Source of the DNA: Eubacteriales bacterium
GTDB lineage: Bacteria; Bacillota; Clostridia; Christensenellales; CAG-138
Assembly (NCBI GenBank): GCA_021372675.1
Contig: JAJFTZ010000034.1
Span: 1-51,219, forward strand
DNA length: 51,219 nucleotides
Direction: 5' to 3'
Part shown: piece by piece, positions 34,178 to 42,621 of the stretch
Layout of the letters: every line of letters starts with the position of its first letter
How positions within the stretch are numbered: position 1 is the first letter of the stretch
Notes under the pieces: generated by a model
Database searches by the model: none
Seen by the model: the letters and a program-made list of their open reading frames with translations, nothing else
What the model was told of the DNA's origin: nothing
Made by a program: the position numbers and the translations under genes

Positions 34178-34867
34178 ATGTCCGTAAAGCAAAAAATACT
34201 CATATGCGACGACCAGCCCATCATCCACGAAACGCTCGGCGTTTATTTGGAAAACGAGGGGTTTGGCTATATTTCCGCGATGGACGGGCAGACCGCCCTC
34301 GATATGGCGGAGGCGCAAAAGCCTGACCTGATCATTTTAGACCTTATGATGCCCGTGAAAAACGGCATAGAGGTATGCAGGGAGCTTCGCGCGAAAAGCC
34401 GCGTACCCATCATCATGCTCACCGCGAAGGGCGAGGAGATCGACCGCATTTTGGGGTTGGAGCTGGGCGCGGACGATTATATCGTAAAGCCTTTTTCCGC
34501 CCGCGAGGTGGTGGCGCGCGTCAAGGCGGTATTGAGGCGCATCGGCGCGGCGAAAACGGAGCCTGAAAAGCTTTTGCGCTTCGACAGGCTGGAGATCAAC
34601 ATTTTGAACTACGAGGTGAGGGTGGATGGCGAAAGTATCCCCTTCACGCCCAAGGAGGTCGAGATATTGCACCTGCTCGCGTCGCATCCCGGGCGGGTTT
34701 TCGACCGCGAGCAGATACTTTCCCTCGTTTGGGGCTACGATTACTTCGGGGATACCCGCGCCGTGGACACGCAGATCAAGCGCATCCGCCAAAAGCTCCC
34801 TGAGGAAGGCATGAACTGGCATTTGAAAACCGTATACGGCGTAGGCTATAAATTCGAGGCGAATTAA
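34178..34867 (+). CDS. OmpR/PhoB-type response regulator (first of tandem pair)
   Basis: A 229-residue regulator. The receiver domain (about 1-120) has acidic residues in ICDDQ, phospho-acceptor Asp55 in LILDLMMP, and the lysine in YIVKPF. The C-terminal winged helix has FTPKEVEILHLLASHPGRVF and TQIKRIRQKL. The ATG at 34178 is used because an earlier ATG at 34136 lies inside the promoter. It is a close paralogue of the regulator at 36715: both share VPIIMLTAKGEEIDRILG, and the receiver and DNA-binding parts align nearly along their whole length. It is cotranscribed with the kinase 7 bases downstream. Confidence 0.95.
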   Translation: MSVKQKILICDDQPIIHETLGVYLENEGFGYISAMDGQTALDMAEAQKPDLIILDLMMPVKNGIEVCRELRAKSRVPIIMLTAKGEEIDRILGLELGADDYIVKPFSAREVVARVKAVLRRIGAAKTEPEKLLRFDRLEINILNYEVRVDGESIPFTPKEVEILHLLASHPGRVFDREQILSLVWGYDYFGDTRAVDTQIKRIRQKLPEEGMNWHLKTVYGVGYKFEAN

Positions 34868-34874
34868 GTTAATT

Positions 34875-36617
34875 ATGAAGAAAACCATCCTTGTAAAAAT
34901 ACTCGGGCTTGTTTTGCTCACGGTTCTGTTGAGCGCCGCGCTTACGGCGCTCGTTTTCAGCTATTCGGGCAGGATGGTGTTTTCCTCCATCAAGGCGCGG
35001 GAGCTCGCGCCGCGCGCGGCCTATATCGCGGAGATCACGGCGGGGTATCTGCAGGGCTACATCGGTCCCATCGAATATAAGCGCACCATCGAGACCGAGT
35101 ACGCCATATGGGACGCCGCGCTCTACATTTACGATGCGGACAGCGAAATGGTGGTGCGGCCGCAGGGCCCCTCGGCCGACGATACCTCGCGGACGCTCAC
35201 GGAAAGCGGCTACGTAAAACAGGTGCTCGCGGGCGAGCGGCTTTATTCCCCCGATACCGCGAAAAACGAAGGGGTCGTGATCGGCCAGCCGGCTATGAGC
35301 GCCTACGGCAACGTGATCGGCGCGGTGTTCCTCGTAAAGCCGCTCAAGGAGGTCAACGCGGCGATCGGCGGGCTAATCTATGCGCTTATCGCGAGCGCGG
35401 TGCTCTCCTCGGCGGCGATGATGGTGCCGGCCTTCTTTGCCTCGCGCGGCCTGACAAAACCGTTAAGGCAGATGAACAGCGCCGCGCAGGCTATGGCGCG
35501 CGGTGACTTTACCGTGCGCGCCTACGAGGGTGGCAAGGATGAGGTGTCGCAACTGGGGCGTTCGCTGAACCTCCTCTCCTCAGCGCTTTCTAAAACCATC
35601 GGCGAGCTCACGTTTGAGAGAAACCGCCTGCGCGCGGTGCTCGACGGACTGGGCGAGGGCATCGTGGCCATCAACGCGCAGCGCGAGATTACGCATTGCA
35701 ACCCCTCCGCCGTGCGGTTGCTCGGCGGCGCGCCGGGGGAGGATTGCGAGGCGCTCGAGGATTTCCCGGTCGTTTTGAACGAGCTTTACGAAACGCTTGC
35801 GGCGGGCGGTACGCGCACGCGGGAACTCGTGCGCAAAAGCGCGGTGCTCCGTGTGGCGACGACCGCGCTTACCGATGAATTCGGCGCGCAGGAGGGCGCG
35901 GTGGCGCTCGTGCAGGACGTTACGGAGGCCGAACGCCTCGAGCAGACGCGCCGCGAATACGTGGCGAACGTTTCCCACGAGCTTCGCACGCCCATCGCCT
36001 CCATACGAAGCCTTGCGGACGCGCTCAACGACGGGCTTGTGAAAAAGTCGGAGGATAAGCAACGATATTACGGCTATATTTTGAAGGAAAGCCTCAGGCT
36101 ATCGCGCCTCATCGACGATCTTCTGGAGCTTTCCCGCCTGCAATCCGGCGCGGTGGCGCTCACGAAGCGCAGGTTCGACCTTGCGGAGCTCGTGTACGAC
36201 GTGGCCGACCGCTACAAGGCGGCCGCCGCGGAAAAAGGGCTTAACATGGGGCTTTTTGTGCCCGAGGGGACGCTGAGAGCCTACAGCAACCCCGACCGCG
36301 CGGAGCAGGTGCTCATTGCCGTGCTCGACAACGCCATCAAGCACACGGCGTCGGGCGGCGATATCGGCATTCATGTGCGCGAGGACGCGAACAAGTACCT
36401 CGTAAGCGTCACGAACCCCGGCGATATCGGGGAGGAGGATGCCGCGCGCCTGTTCGACCGTTTCTATAAGGTGGATAAATCCCATTCGGGCGGCGGCACG
36501 GGGCTTGGGCTTGCCATCGCGCGCGAGGTGCTGGCGCTTCTCGACGAGAGCATTTCCGTAACGTGCGAAAACGGCGTTGTAGAGTTTGCTTTCACGCTCG
36601 ATGCAAGGTTAAAGTGA
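34875..36617 (+). CDS. PhoR-like sensor histidine kinase (first of tandem pair)
   Basis: A 580-residue membrane kinase. Membrane segments at about 8-30 and 165-190 flank an extracytoplasmic sensor domain (about 31-164). HAMP, PAS (LDGLGEGIVAINAQREITH), HisKA with His368 in NVSHELRTP and HATPase follow. The N box is VLDNAIKH and the G2 loop is GGTGLGLA. The G1 box is degenerate: NPGDIG replaces the usual DxGxGI. No clear ribosome binding site is seen (AAGTTAATT), so translation may be coupled to the regulator, 7 bases upstream. The signal is unknown, but envelope or phosphate stress is possible by homology. Confidence 0.92.
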   Translation: MKKTILVKILGLVLLTVLLSAALTALVFSYSGRMVFSSIKARELAPRAAYIAEITAGYLQGYIGPIEYKRTIETEYAIWDAALYIYDADSEMVVRPQGPSADDTSRTLTESGYVKQVLAGERLYSPDTAKNEGVVIGQPAMSAYGNVIGAVFLVKPLKEVNAAIGGLIYALIASAVLSSAAMMVPAFFASRGLTKPLRQMNSAAQAMARGDFTVRAYEGGKDEVSQLGRSLNLLSSALSKTIGELTFERNRLRAVLDGLGEGIVAINAQREITHCNPSAVRLLGGAPGEDCEALEDFPVVLNELYETLAAGGTRTRELVRKSAVLRVATTALTDEFGAQEGAVALVQDVTEAERLEQTRREYVANVSHELRTPIASIRSLADALNDGLVKKSEDKQRYYGYILKESLRLSRLIDDLLELSRLQSGAVALTKRRFDLAELVYDVADRYKAAAAEKGLNMGLFVPEGTLRAYSNPDRAEQVLIAVLDNAIKHTASGGDIGIHVREDANKYLVSVTNPGDIGEEDAARLFDRFYKVDKSHSGGGTGLGLAIAREVLALLDESISVTCENGVVEFAFTLDARLK

Positions 36618-36645
36618 CCGTTCTGTGGCAAATTTTCAAAAAAGC

Positions 36646-36673
36646 GCGGCGCACTGTTTTTACGGTGCGCCGC
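36646..36673 (+). terminator. GC-rich hairpin between the two two-component operons
   Basis: An 11-bp stem (36646-36656 with 36663-36673) with loop TTTTTA. It lacks a U-tract after the stem; the next promoter's -10 starts 4-7 bases later. It may end the first operon or regulate the second. Confidence 0.4.
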
Positions 36674-36676
36674 ATG

Positions 36677-36685
36677 TGTTATAAT
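36677..36685 (+). promoter_or_regulatory. extended -10 promoter of the second two-component operon
   Basis: TGTTATAAT at 36677-36685, a TGn-extended -10 box, 29 bases before the ATG at 36715. A clear -35 box is absent. Confidence 0.65.
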
Positions 36686-36714
36686 CAATCTAATAAATTG
36701 GGGGTGTGTTTTCC

Positions 36715-37401
36715 ATGAGCGCGAATAAAATACTCGTTGCGGACGACGACAGGATCGTGCACGAATCGCTCGGCATTTACCTGAAGGCCGAAGGTTACGA
36801 CGTGGTGGATGTTTACGACGGCAAATCCGCGGTGGAAAGCGTTGACGCGGAGATTGCGCTCTGCGTGCTCGATATCATGATGCCGTCTATGTCGGGCATA
36901 GAGGTCTGCAAGGAAATCCGAAAGACCTCCCGCGTCCCCATCATCATGCTCACCGCCAAGGGCGAGGAGATCGACCGTATCTTGGGCCTTGAGCTCGGCG
37001 CGGACGATTACATTGTGAAGCCGTTCAGCCCGCGCGAGGTCGTGGCGCGCATCAAGGCGGTGCTACGGCGCACCACCGAGCAACAGCATTCCGCCGACGA
37101 TGGGTCCGTGGTGCACGAGGGCCTTGTGATCGACATCAAAAGCTATACGGTCACGCTCAAGGGCCAGCCCATAATCTGCACGCCCAAAGAAATCGAAATC
37201 CTCTTCATGCTCGCCTCCAACCCCGGTCAGGTTTTTACGCGCGAACAGCTTTTGAACAGGGTATGGGGGTATGACTTCGCGGGCGAAACGCGCACGGTCG
37301 ATACGCATATTAAGCGCATCCGCGCCAAGCTCGATAACACGGGGCTGAACTGGAGCATCAAAACCATTTACGGGGTAGGCTATAAATTCGAGGTCGAATA
37401 A
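36715..37401 (+). CDS. OmpR/PhoB-type response regulator (second of tandem pair)
   Basis: A 228-residue regulator. The receiver has VADDDR, phospho-acceptor Asp53 in VLDIMMP and YIVKPFSP. The effector winged helix has CTPKEIEILFMLASNPGQVF and THIKRIRAKL. The ATG at 36715 is preferred over the in-frame GTG at 36706 because GGGGGTG lies at 36699-36705. It is clearly paralogous to the regulator at 34178. It is followed 13 bases later by its kinase. Confidence 0.95.
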   Translation: MSANKILVADDDRIVHESLGIYLKAEGYDVVDVYDGKSAVESVDAEIALCVLDIMMPSMSGIEVCKEIRKTSRVPIIMLTAKGEEIDRILGLELGADDYIVKPFSPREVVARIKAVLRRTTEQQHSADDGSVVHEGLVIDIKSYTVTLKGQPIICTPKEIEILFMLASNPGQVFTREQLLNRVWGYDFAGETRTVDTHIKRIRAKLDNTGLNWSIKTIYGVGYKFEVE

Positions 37402-37414
37402 AGAGGTCAGATAG

Positions 37415-39334
37415 ATGAGAAGCGTATTTTTCCGGCGCTTGCTCGTTGCGTTAGTGATAGCCATGCTGCTGGCCTGCGCGTTTATGGTAGCTGGCTATCT
37501 TTATTTGAGCAGGGACACCTATACGGATATCAAGCTCGAGGAGATGCGTCCCGAGGCGAACGCCATCACGGAGCTGTTGACCGAGCGCCAAAACGGGGGG
37601 ATCGGCGAAGCCGCTTTCGATCGCCTCTATAGCGCTTTACTCTCCGATACGAGCGTGGGCGTGCTTTTGATCGATCCCTCCGGAAATCCCGTTGAGCGCG
37701 GCTACAGGATGTTCGGCCTAAGTGCGGACGCGGCGGCGACCGCCTTTCAAAACCAGATACGGGCGATCCTCGTAGGCGGCTCGGTGAGCGAAAATAACGC
37801 CGCCATACAGGGCCTGGGGCGGGTTGTGATCGTGGGCGAGCCGGTGGAAAACGGCGAGCAGGGCGGCATATTAGGCGTGCTCATCGTGAAGAGCCGCGCG
37901 GATATCATCGCCGCGTCGGAGCGCAAAAACTCCACGCTGTTTCTCATCATCACGCTCGTGGTGCCCGTGTCGATGCTCCTTGTAACGTTTCGCATCCGCC
38001 GTATCACGGAGCCCTTGCACGCCATGAGCGAGGCCGCGATACAAATGTCCAAGGGCGATTTCGACATCCGCGTCAGCGAGGACGAGCCGGGCGAGGTGGG
38101 CGTTCTCGCGCGCGCCTTGAACAACCTGTGCGAGGCGCTTTCAGGCAGCATCTACCAGCTTTGCTCCGAAAAGGTCCAGCTCGACGAAATCCTGCAAAGC
38201 CTCAGCGACGGCGTGGCCGTAACGGATTCCCTCGGCATGCTCACGCATTACAATTCCGCGCTCATGCGCATGTTCGGCGCGGTGAAGGTGGAAAAGCGCG
38301 AGGAGCTTGTGGCCGACAGCATGGTGTGGAAGGCATTCGACGAGGTGTTTTATTCCGGCGCGCCGCAGACGCTCACCTACCCGATGGCGGGGGATAAAAC
38401 GCTTTGGATCACCATTTCGCCCGTCATGGACGGGGACGGCAACCGCACGGGCGTCGTTGGCCTTTTCAAGGACATGACGGAGATGGAGCGCCTCGAGGCG
38501 ACGCGCCGCGAATACGTGGCGAACATCTCGCACGAGCTTCGCACGCCGCTCACCGCCGTAAGGGGGCTTTTAGAGCCGCTTGCCGACGGCATGGTGAAAA
38601 GCGAGGAGGATAGGCAGCGCTACTACAAAATCATGCTCCACGAGGTGACGCGCCTTTCGCGCCTCATCACCGATATGCTGGCGCTGTCGAGGCTCCAGTC
38701 GGGCACCGAATACATGGAGCTTTCCCGCGTGAACCTCGACGAACTCGTGCGCGATATCGCCCAAGGGTACGCCGGCGCCGCGAGCCAAAACGGCATCGAG
38801 CTTATCGTAGAGGCCGAAAACGATCCCGACGGTCTTACCGACCCCGACCGCATCGAGCAAGTGCTTGTGATTTTGCTCGATAACGCCATGCGCTATACGC
38901 CGAGCGGCGGCAGCATCACCCTTTCGGTTCACAACGGCAAGCGGCTCCTCGTGAGCGTTGCCGACACGGGCTGCGGCATACCCGAGGCCGATTTGCCGCA
39001 TGTGTTCGAGCGCTTCTACAAGGTGGATAAATCCCGCAACGAGGGCGGCACGGGCCTCGGGCTTTCGATCGCGCACTATATTATGGAAAAGCTCGGAGAG
39101 ACCATCACCGTGGACAGCGAGCTCGACAAGGGCACGCGCTTCACGTTCACCGTAAAAAAATACGTGTCCAACGCCATACAGCTCGGCCCCGCGAACGAGG
39201 AGCGCATCCCCCTCGCGGCGGAGAGCGACGAGGCAAATAAGGACGCGCCTGAGGTGGACGCGCCTTATGAAGTGCTTGAGGAGCCGCAGAAAAAGGAGCC
39301 GCCGCGGCCTGCGAGAAAGCGCGACAAAACATGA
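37415..39334 (+). CDS. PhoR-like sensor histidine kinase (second of tandem pair)
   Basis: A 639-residue kinase with membrane segments at about 8-30 and 170-190, an extracytoplasmic sensor (about 31-169), HAMP, PAS (LQSLSDGVAVTDSLGML), HisKA with His373 in NISHELRTP and HATPase. The G1 box VADTGCGIPEADLPHVF is canonical, unlike that of the first kinase. GGTGLGLS follows. A 45-residue C-terminal extension rich in Glu, Pro and Lys (EEPQKKEPPRP) is unusual for the family and may be disordered. AGAGGT precedes the ATG. It overlaps the radical SAM gene by 4 bases. Confidence 0.93.
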   Translation: MRSVFFRRLLVALVIAMLLACAFMVAGYLYLSRDTYTDIKLEEMRPEANAITELLTERQNGGIGEAAFDRLYSALLSDTSVGVLLIDPSGNPVERGYRMFGLSADAAATAFQNQIRAILVGGSVSENNAAIQGLGRVVIVGEPVENGEQGGILGVLIVKSRADIIAASERKNSTLFLIITLVVPVSMLLVTFRIRRITEPLHAMSEAAIQMSKGDFDIRVSEDEPGEVGVLARALNNLCEALSGSIYQLCSEKVQLDEILQSLSDGVAVTDSLGMLTHYNSALMRMFGAVKVEKREELVADSMVWKAFDEVFYSGAPQTLTYPMAGDKTLWITISPVMDGDGNRTGVVGLFKDMTEMERLEATRREYVANISHELRTPLTAVRGLLEPLADGMVKSEEDRQRYYKIMLHEVTRLSRLITDMLALSRLQSGTEYMELSRVNLDELVRDIAQGYAGAASQNGIELIVEAENDPDGLTDPDRIEQVLVILLDNAMRYTPSGGSITLSVHNGKRLLVSVADTGCGIPEADLPHVFERFYKVDKSRNEGGTGLGLSIAHYIMEKLGETITVDSELDKGTRFTFTVKKYVSNAIQLGPANEERIPLAAESDEANKDAPEVDAPYEVLEEPQKKEPPRPARKRDKT

Positions 39335-40218
39335 GCGGCTGCACGCTTTGCCCGCGCGCGTGCGGCGCGGATCGTTCGAGGGAGGCGGGGAAGTGCGGCG
39401 CGCGCGACGTGCCGCGCGTGGCCCGCGCCATGCTGCACAATTGGGAGGAGCCTTGCATCAGCGGCACGCGGGGTTCGGGCGCGATCTTTTTTTCCGGCTG
39501 CAACTTGAACTGCGTGTTCTGCCAGAATTACGATATCAGCCAAACGCTTTCGGGTACGGAAGCGGACGATACGCGCCTTAAATCCATCATGCTTTCCTTG
39601 CAGGACGCGGGCGCGCATAACATAAACCTCGTCACGCCCGCGCCGCATGTGCCCGCGATCCTGCGCGCGGTTCGGCTCGCGCGGGAACAAGGGCTTAAAA
39701 TACCCGTCGTCTACAACACCAACGCCTACGAAAAGGCGGAAACGCTGCGCGCGCTTGATGGTGTGGTGGACGTATATCTGCCCGATCTTAAGTATGTGTC
39801 GGCGCGCGCCTCCGAGCGGTATTCGAACGCCGCGGACTATTTTTATTACGCGTCGGAGGCGTTAAAGGAGATGTGGCGGCAGTGCGGAGAGCTCGTGCTC
39901 GATTTAGAGGGCGTCGCGGTGCGCGGCGTGCTTGTGCGGCACCTCGTGCTGCCCGGCTCCGTGGATGAAACGCGGCGTGTATTGGATTTTTTGAGCGAGA
40001 ATTTTTGCGCCGAGATCGCCGTTTCGCTTATGTGCCAGTACGTTCCCATGTATAAGGCAGACTTTGCGCCGCTCAACCGCAAGCTGCTGAGGCGCGAGTA
40101 CGATAGGGCGGTGCGCTACTGTATAGAAAAGGGCTTTTCCAACGTGCTCGTGCAGCGTTTTTCCTCGGCTGATAGAGCTTTTACGCCCTTATTTGACAAA
40201 AATCTGAATGAAATATGA
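39331..40218 (+). CDS. radical SAM protein (PflA-like, COG1313 type)
   Basis: A 295-residue radical SAM protein. The cluster motif CNLNCVFC (CxxxCxxC) begins at about residue 57 within IFFSGCNLNCVFCQNYDIS. An N-terminal CTLCPRACGADR carries extra cysteines. The sequence resembles the uncharacterised PflA-like group. It probably generates a 5'-deoxyadenosyl radical to act on an unknown substrate or protein. ATG overlaps the kinase stop by 4 bases, so it is in the second two-component operon, which is an unusual partner. Confidence 0.88.
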   Translation: MSGCTLCPRACGADRSREAGKCGARDVPRVARAMLHNWEEPCISGTRGSGAIFFSGCNLNCVFCQNYDISQTLSGTEADDTRLKSIMLSLQDAGAHNINLVTPAPHVPAILRAVRLAREQGLKIPVVYNTNAYEKAETLRALDGVVDVYLPDLKYVSARASERYSNAADYFYYASEALKEMWRQCGELVLDLEGVAVRGVLVRHLVLPGSVDETRRVLDFLSENFCAEIAVSLMCQYVPMYKADFAPLNRKLLRREYDRAVRYCIEKGFSNVLVQRFSSADRAFTPLFDKNLNEI

Positions 40219-40288
40219 ATAAATTGTAAAAATCTCATAATATATTGTTTTTTGCCCGCCGAACGCTTGCATTCTTACGGGAGCGGTG

Positions 40289-40351
40289 CTACCATAATAT
40301 TAACAAATAGCAGATAACCACCGTCCGTCCGGGAAGAACAGTAATCTTCAT
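40289..40351 (-). CDS. possible 20-residue peptide or gene remnant
   Basis: An ATG at 40351 has GGAGG (40363-40359) at 7-base spacing on the minus strand, then 20 codons (MKITVLPGRTV..., ending in a hydrophobic run LLILW) and TAG. The start looks like the N-terminal membrane segment of clostridial cell-wall enzymes such as deacetylases, so it may be a broken gene or a leader peptide. No downstream continuation is seen. It overlaps the plus-strand structured leader. Confidence 0.3.
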   Translation of the reverse strand: MKITVLPGRTVVICYLLILW

Positions 40352-40451
40352 TGTTTTTCCTCCAAACAAAAACACCGAACTACTTACCTTAACCTTCATG
40401 CTTACCCGGTGTGGGCAGCCGGGCGGCACCGAAAACCGGACGGATTTTTGT

Positions 40452-40486
40452 AAAGGGAGCTTCCTATGCGGAAGCTCCTTTTTTTG
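40452..40486 (+). terminator. intrinsic terminator 35 bases before the gene at 40521
   Basis: GGAGCTTCC (40456-40464) pairs with GGAAGCTCC (40470-40478), loop TATGC, followed by seven T (40479-40485). It is positioned as an attenuator for the downstream gene; the radical SAM gene ends 234 bases upstream, which is far for its own terminator. Confidence 0.92.
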
Positions 40487-40520
40487 TGCGCATCCGCATA
40501 GTAATAGGTGAGGTGAAAGC

Positions 40521-41657
40521 ATGAAGCTGAAAGATTGGCTTATATGTGTTGCTGCGGCTTTGTGCATCGCGGCCTATCTCGTCGCCATGCCGCGCTACAT
40601 CGACCGCGGTATAAGCGCGGACCCCTACAGGGAATGGATCATGCCGGACAAGGAGGGATATACGGGCATCCTAAGCGTTTGGCATATCGTAGGCTTCAAG
40701 CCCTATGCGGGGAGCGGCGGCGAGTGGCTGATCGCGCGAGCGAAGCAGCTTGAAAGGAAGCATTACGGCGTGTACGTCGAAGTGCTTTCCATGAGCGTTG
40801 AAGAGTGCGAAGCGCGCTTAGCGCGCGGGGAAAGCGCGGATATCTATTCGTTTCCGCTCGGCTGGGGCTATGCGGAACGCTTTTTGCCGCTTCAAAGGGA
40901 ATTTAACGGCTTAAAAGTAGGGCTTCTCGAAACGGGCATGCAGGACGGCGTGCTGTACGCGGTGCCCTTCATGGCCTCGGGGTATGCGCTCCTCGTAAAC
41001 ACGCGGCTCGCGCAGGATAGGAAGGTGATCCTTCCGGAGGAGGGCGTGAGCGCGGCTTGGCTCAACGATGCAGCCGAAAAGCTTACCTATGAAACGGGAC
41101 GCAATAGAAAAACGAAATACCAAGGCTTAAGCGGCAACGCCGTCGCAGCCGCGCTTTTGGGCGCAAACGTACCGGCGGCGGACTATACGGTTTTTCAGGC
41201 GCAGCGCGCGGGGCTTGCGGTTGCCGAGCTTCGCGCCGCGGGCGACCTTACGCGCGCGCAAAGCGCCGGGAAGGGCTTCACATTCGAGGCGCTTTCGCTT
41301 TACCGCTATACCGATCTCGTGCAGTACCTCGGCGTGGCGCGCGGGATCGACGAAAGCAAGCTGCCCTACGCCTACGAGTTTTTGGAACTGGCGCTTGGCG
41401 AAAAGGCGCAGGCGGAGCTGCAGCCGCTTTGCGTTTTCCCCGTTATGGAGCTTGAGGGTATGCACTACGAGCCTGCCATCGTGCAAAAAACCTATGAGCT
41501 GCTAAAAGATCCCGTCGTACCAAACGCATTTCTATACCAGCGCTATAAGGACGCGCTCAAGGACGCGGCGAACCGCGCGCTGAACGGCGACGAGGCCGGA
41601 AAAACGGAGCTTCTCGCGAGGCTTGAAGAACTTGTGAACGGACGCGAAATCAAGTAG
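40521..41657 (+). CDS. extracellular solute-binding-like protein
   Basis: A 378-residue protein with an N-terminal membrane segment (LICVAAALCIAAYLVA). The body resembles periplasmic-type solute-binding proteins (family 1): SADIYSFPLGWGYAERFLPL, GVLYAVPFMASGYALLVNT and later EALSLYRYTDLVQYLG. There is no lipobox cysteine, so it may be membrane-anchored by the signal segment or released. No transport permease or ATPase gene is next to it, which is unusual for a binding protein. AGGTGAGGTG precedes the ATG. The region upstream has a structured RNA and terminator. Confidence 0.7.
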   Translation: MKLKDWLICVAAALCIAAYLVAMPRYIDRGISADPYREWIMPDKEGYTGILSVWHIVGFKPYAGSGGEWLIARAKQLERKHYGVYVEVLSMSVEECEARLARGESADIYSFPLGWGYAERFLPLQREFNGLKVGLLETGMQDGVLYAVPFMASGYALLVNTRLAQDRKVILPEEGVSAAWLNDAAEKLTYETGRNRKTKYQGLSGNAVAAALLGANVPAADYTVFQAQRAGLAVAELRAAGDLTRAQSAGKGFTFEALSLYRYTDLVQYLGVARGIDESKLPYAYEFLELALGEKAQAELQPLCVFPVMELEGMHYEPAIVQKTYELLKDPVVPNAFLYQRYKDALKDAANRALNGDEAGKTELLARLEELVNGREIK

Positions 41658-41703
41658 AATAAAAGAAAGGACAGCGGCGACGCTTCGTTGGGAGAGCAAC
41701 AGT

Positions 41704-42612
41704 ATGCAGGCAAATAAAAAGGAATTGATCAGGCGTCTTAAGCCCTTAGGCGTGCGCGAGGGCGTGCGCATGAGCGAGCTTACCTCGTTCCGCATCGGCG
41801 GGCCGGCGTTCGCGCTGGCGGAGCCGAGCACGCGCGAGGAGCTTTTAACGATACTCGGCGCGGCGAAGGCGTGCGATGTAGAGGTGTTCCTTATGGGGAA
41901 CGGCACGAACCTTCTCGTGAGCGACGAGGGGCTTGATAAGCTCGTCGTGCGCATCGGCGAAGGGTTTTCGTGCATGAAAAGGACAACCTCCGGCATGGAG
42001 GCGGGCGCGGGCACGCTTATAAGCGCGTTCAGCCGCTTTGCCGCGGCTGAGGGATTGCGGGGCATAGAGTGGGCAAGCGGCATTCCCGGTTCCGTGGGCG
42101 GCGCGGTGGCAATGAACGCCGGCGCTTACGGCGGCGAAATCAAAGACGCCCTATGCCGCGTGGACTATTTGGAAAATGGAGAATTCTTCTCCGTGCAGCC
42201 GAAGCCCGGCGATTTTTCCTATCGGAAAAGCGCCTTTTCGGGGCCTGGCCGCGTGGTTGTCGCCGCGGAATTTGCGCTTACATGCGACGAGAGCGCCGAG
42301 GTTTTCGCGCGCATCGACGATTTTACGCGGCGCAGGGCGGAGAAGCAGCCGCTCGAATACCCGAGCGCGGGCAGCGTGTTTAAGCGTCCCGAGGGGCATT
42401 TTACGGGCGCGCTCATCGAGGCGGCGGGCATGAAGGGCATGCGCCTCGGCGGCGCACAGGTGAGCGAAAAGCACGCGGGCTTTATCGTCAATGCGGGCGG
42501 CGCCACCTTCAAAGACGTGCTTGGCCTCATACGGGCGGTGCAGGCGCGCGTTTTCGAAACGAGCGGCATAACGCTCGAAACGGAGATCAAGATCATCGGC
42601 GCAGCGGAGTAG
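41704..42612 (+). CDS. murB: UDP-N-acetylenolpyruvoylglucosamine reductase
   Basis: FAD enzyme that reduces UDP-GlcNAc-enolpyruvate to UDP-MurNAc, an essential step in peptidoglycan synthesis. The FAD-binding part has FRIGGPAFALAEP, LMGNGTNLLVSDEG and WASGIPGSVGGAVAMNAGAYGG. The catalytic Ser lies in SAGSVFKRP and the C-terminal Glu in ITLETEIKIIG. 302 residues is typical of the type II enzyme. GGAGAG precedes the ATG. First of the murB-rapZ-whiA cluster. Confidence 0.96.
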   Translation: MQANKKELIRRLKPLGVREGVRMSELTSFRIGGPAFALAEPSTREELLTILGAAKACDVEVFLMGNGTNLLVSDEGLDKLVVRIGEGFSCMKRTTSGMEAGAGTLISAFSRFAAAEGLRGIEWASGIPGSVGGAVAMNAGAYGGEIKDALCRVDYLENGEFFSVQPKPGDFSYRKSAFSGPGRVVVAAEFALTCDESAEVFARIDDFTRRRAEKQPLEYPSAGSVFKRPEGHFTGALIEAAGMKGMRLGGAQVSEKHAGFIVNAGGATFKDVLGLIRAVQARVFETSGITLETEIKIIGAAE

Positions 42613-42621
42613 GGGGCTTTT

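Larger units (their letters stand above)
40219..40520 (+). other. 302-base intergenic leader with RNA-like structure
   Basis: No ordinary gene. A possible promoter (TTGCAT at 40267-40272, 17 bases, TACCAT at 40290-40295) is followed by an 8-bp closing helix (CCGTCCGG 40325-40332 with CCGGACGG 40436-40443), an inner hairpin GAAGA/TCTTC (40333-40337 with 40345-40349), another CGGTG/CACCG (40407-40411 with 40427-40431), and then a terminator. This aptamer-terminator-gene order is like a riboswitch or attenuator, but I recognise no known class. A short open frame also lies on the minus strand (40289-40351). Confidence 0.5.

Noticed and set aside
34136..34178. Earlier ATG at 34136 for the first response regulator
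   Set aside because: It overlaps the promoter -35/-10 spacer and has no ribosome binding site. The receiver domain starts at MSVKQKIL.
40289..40520. Known riboswitch on either strand, for example c-di-AMP, c-di-GMP, cobalamin or SAM
   Set aside because: I compared the conserved cores by eye and found none. The structure is kept only as an unclassified leader.
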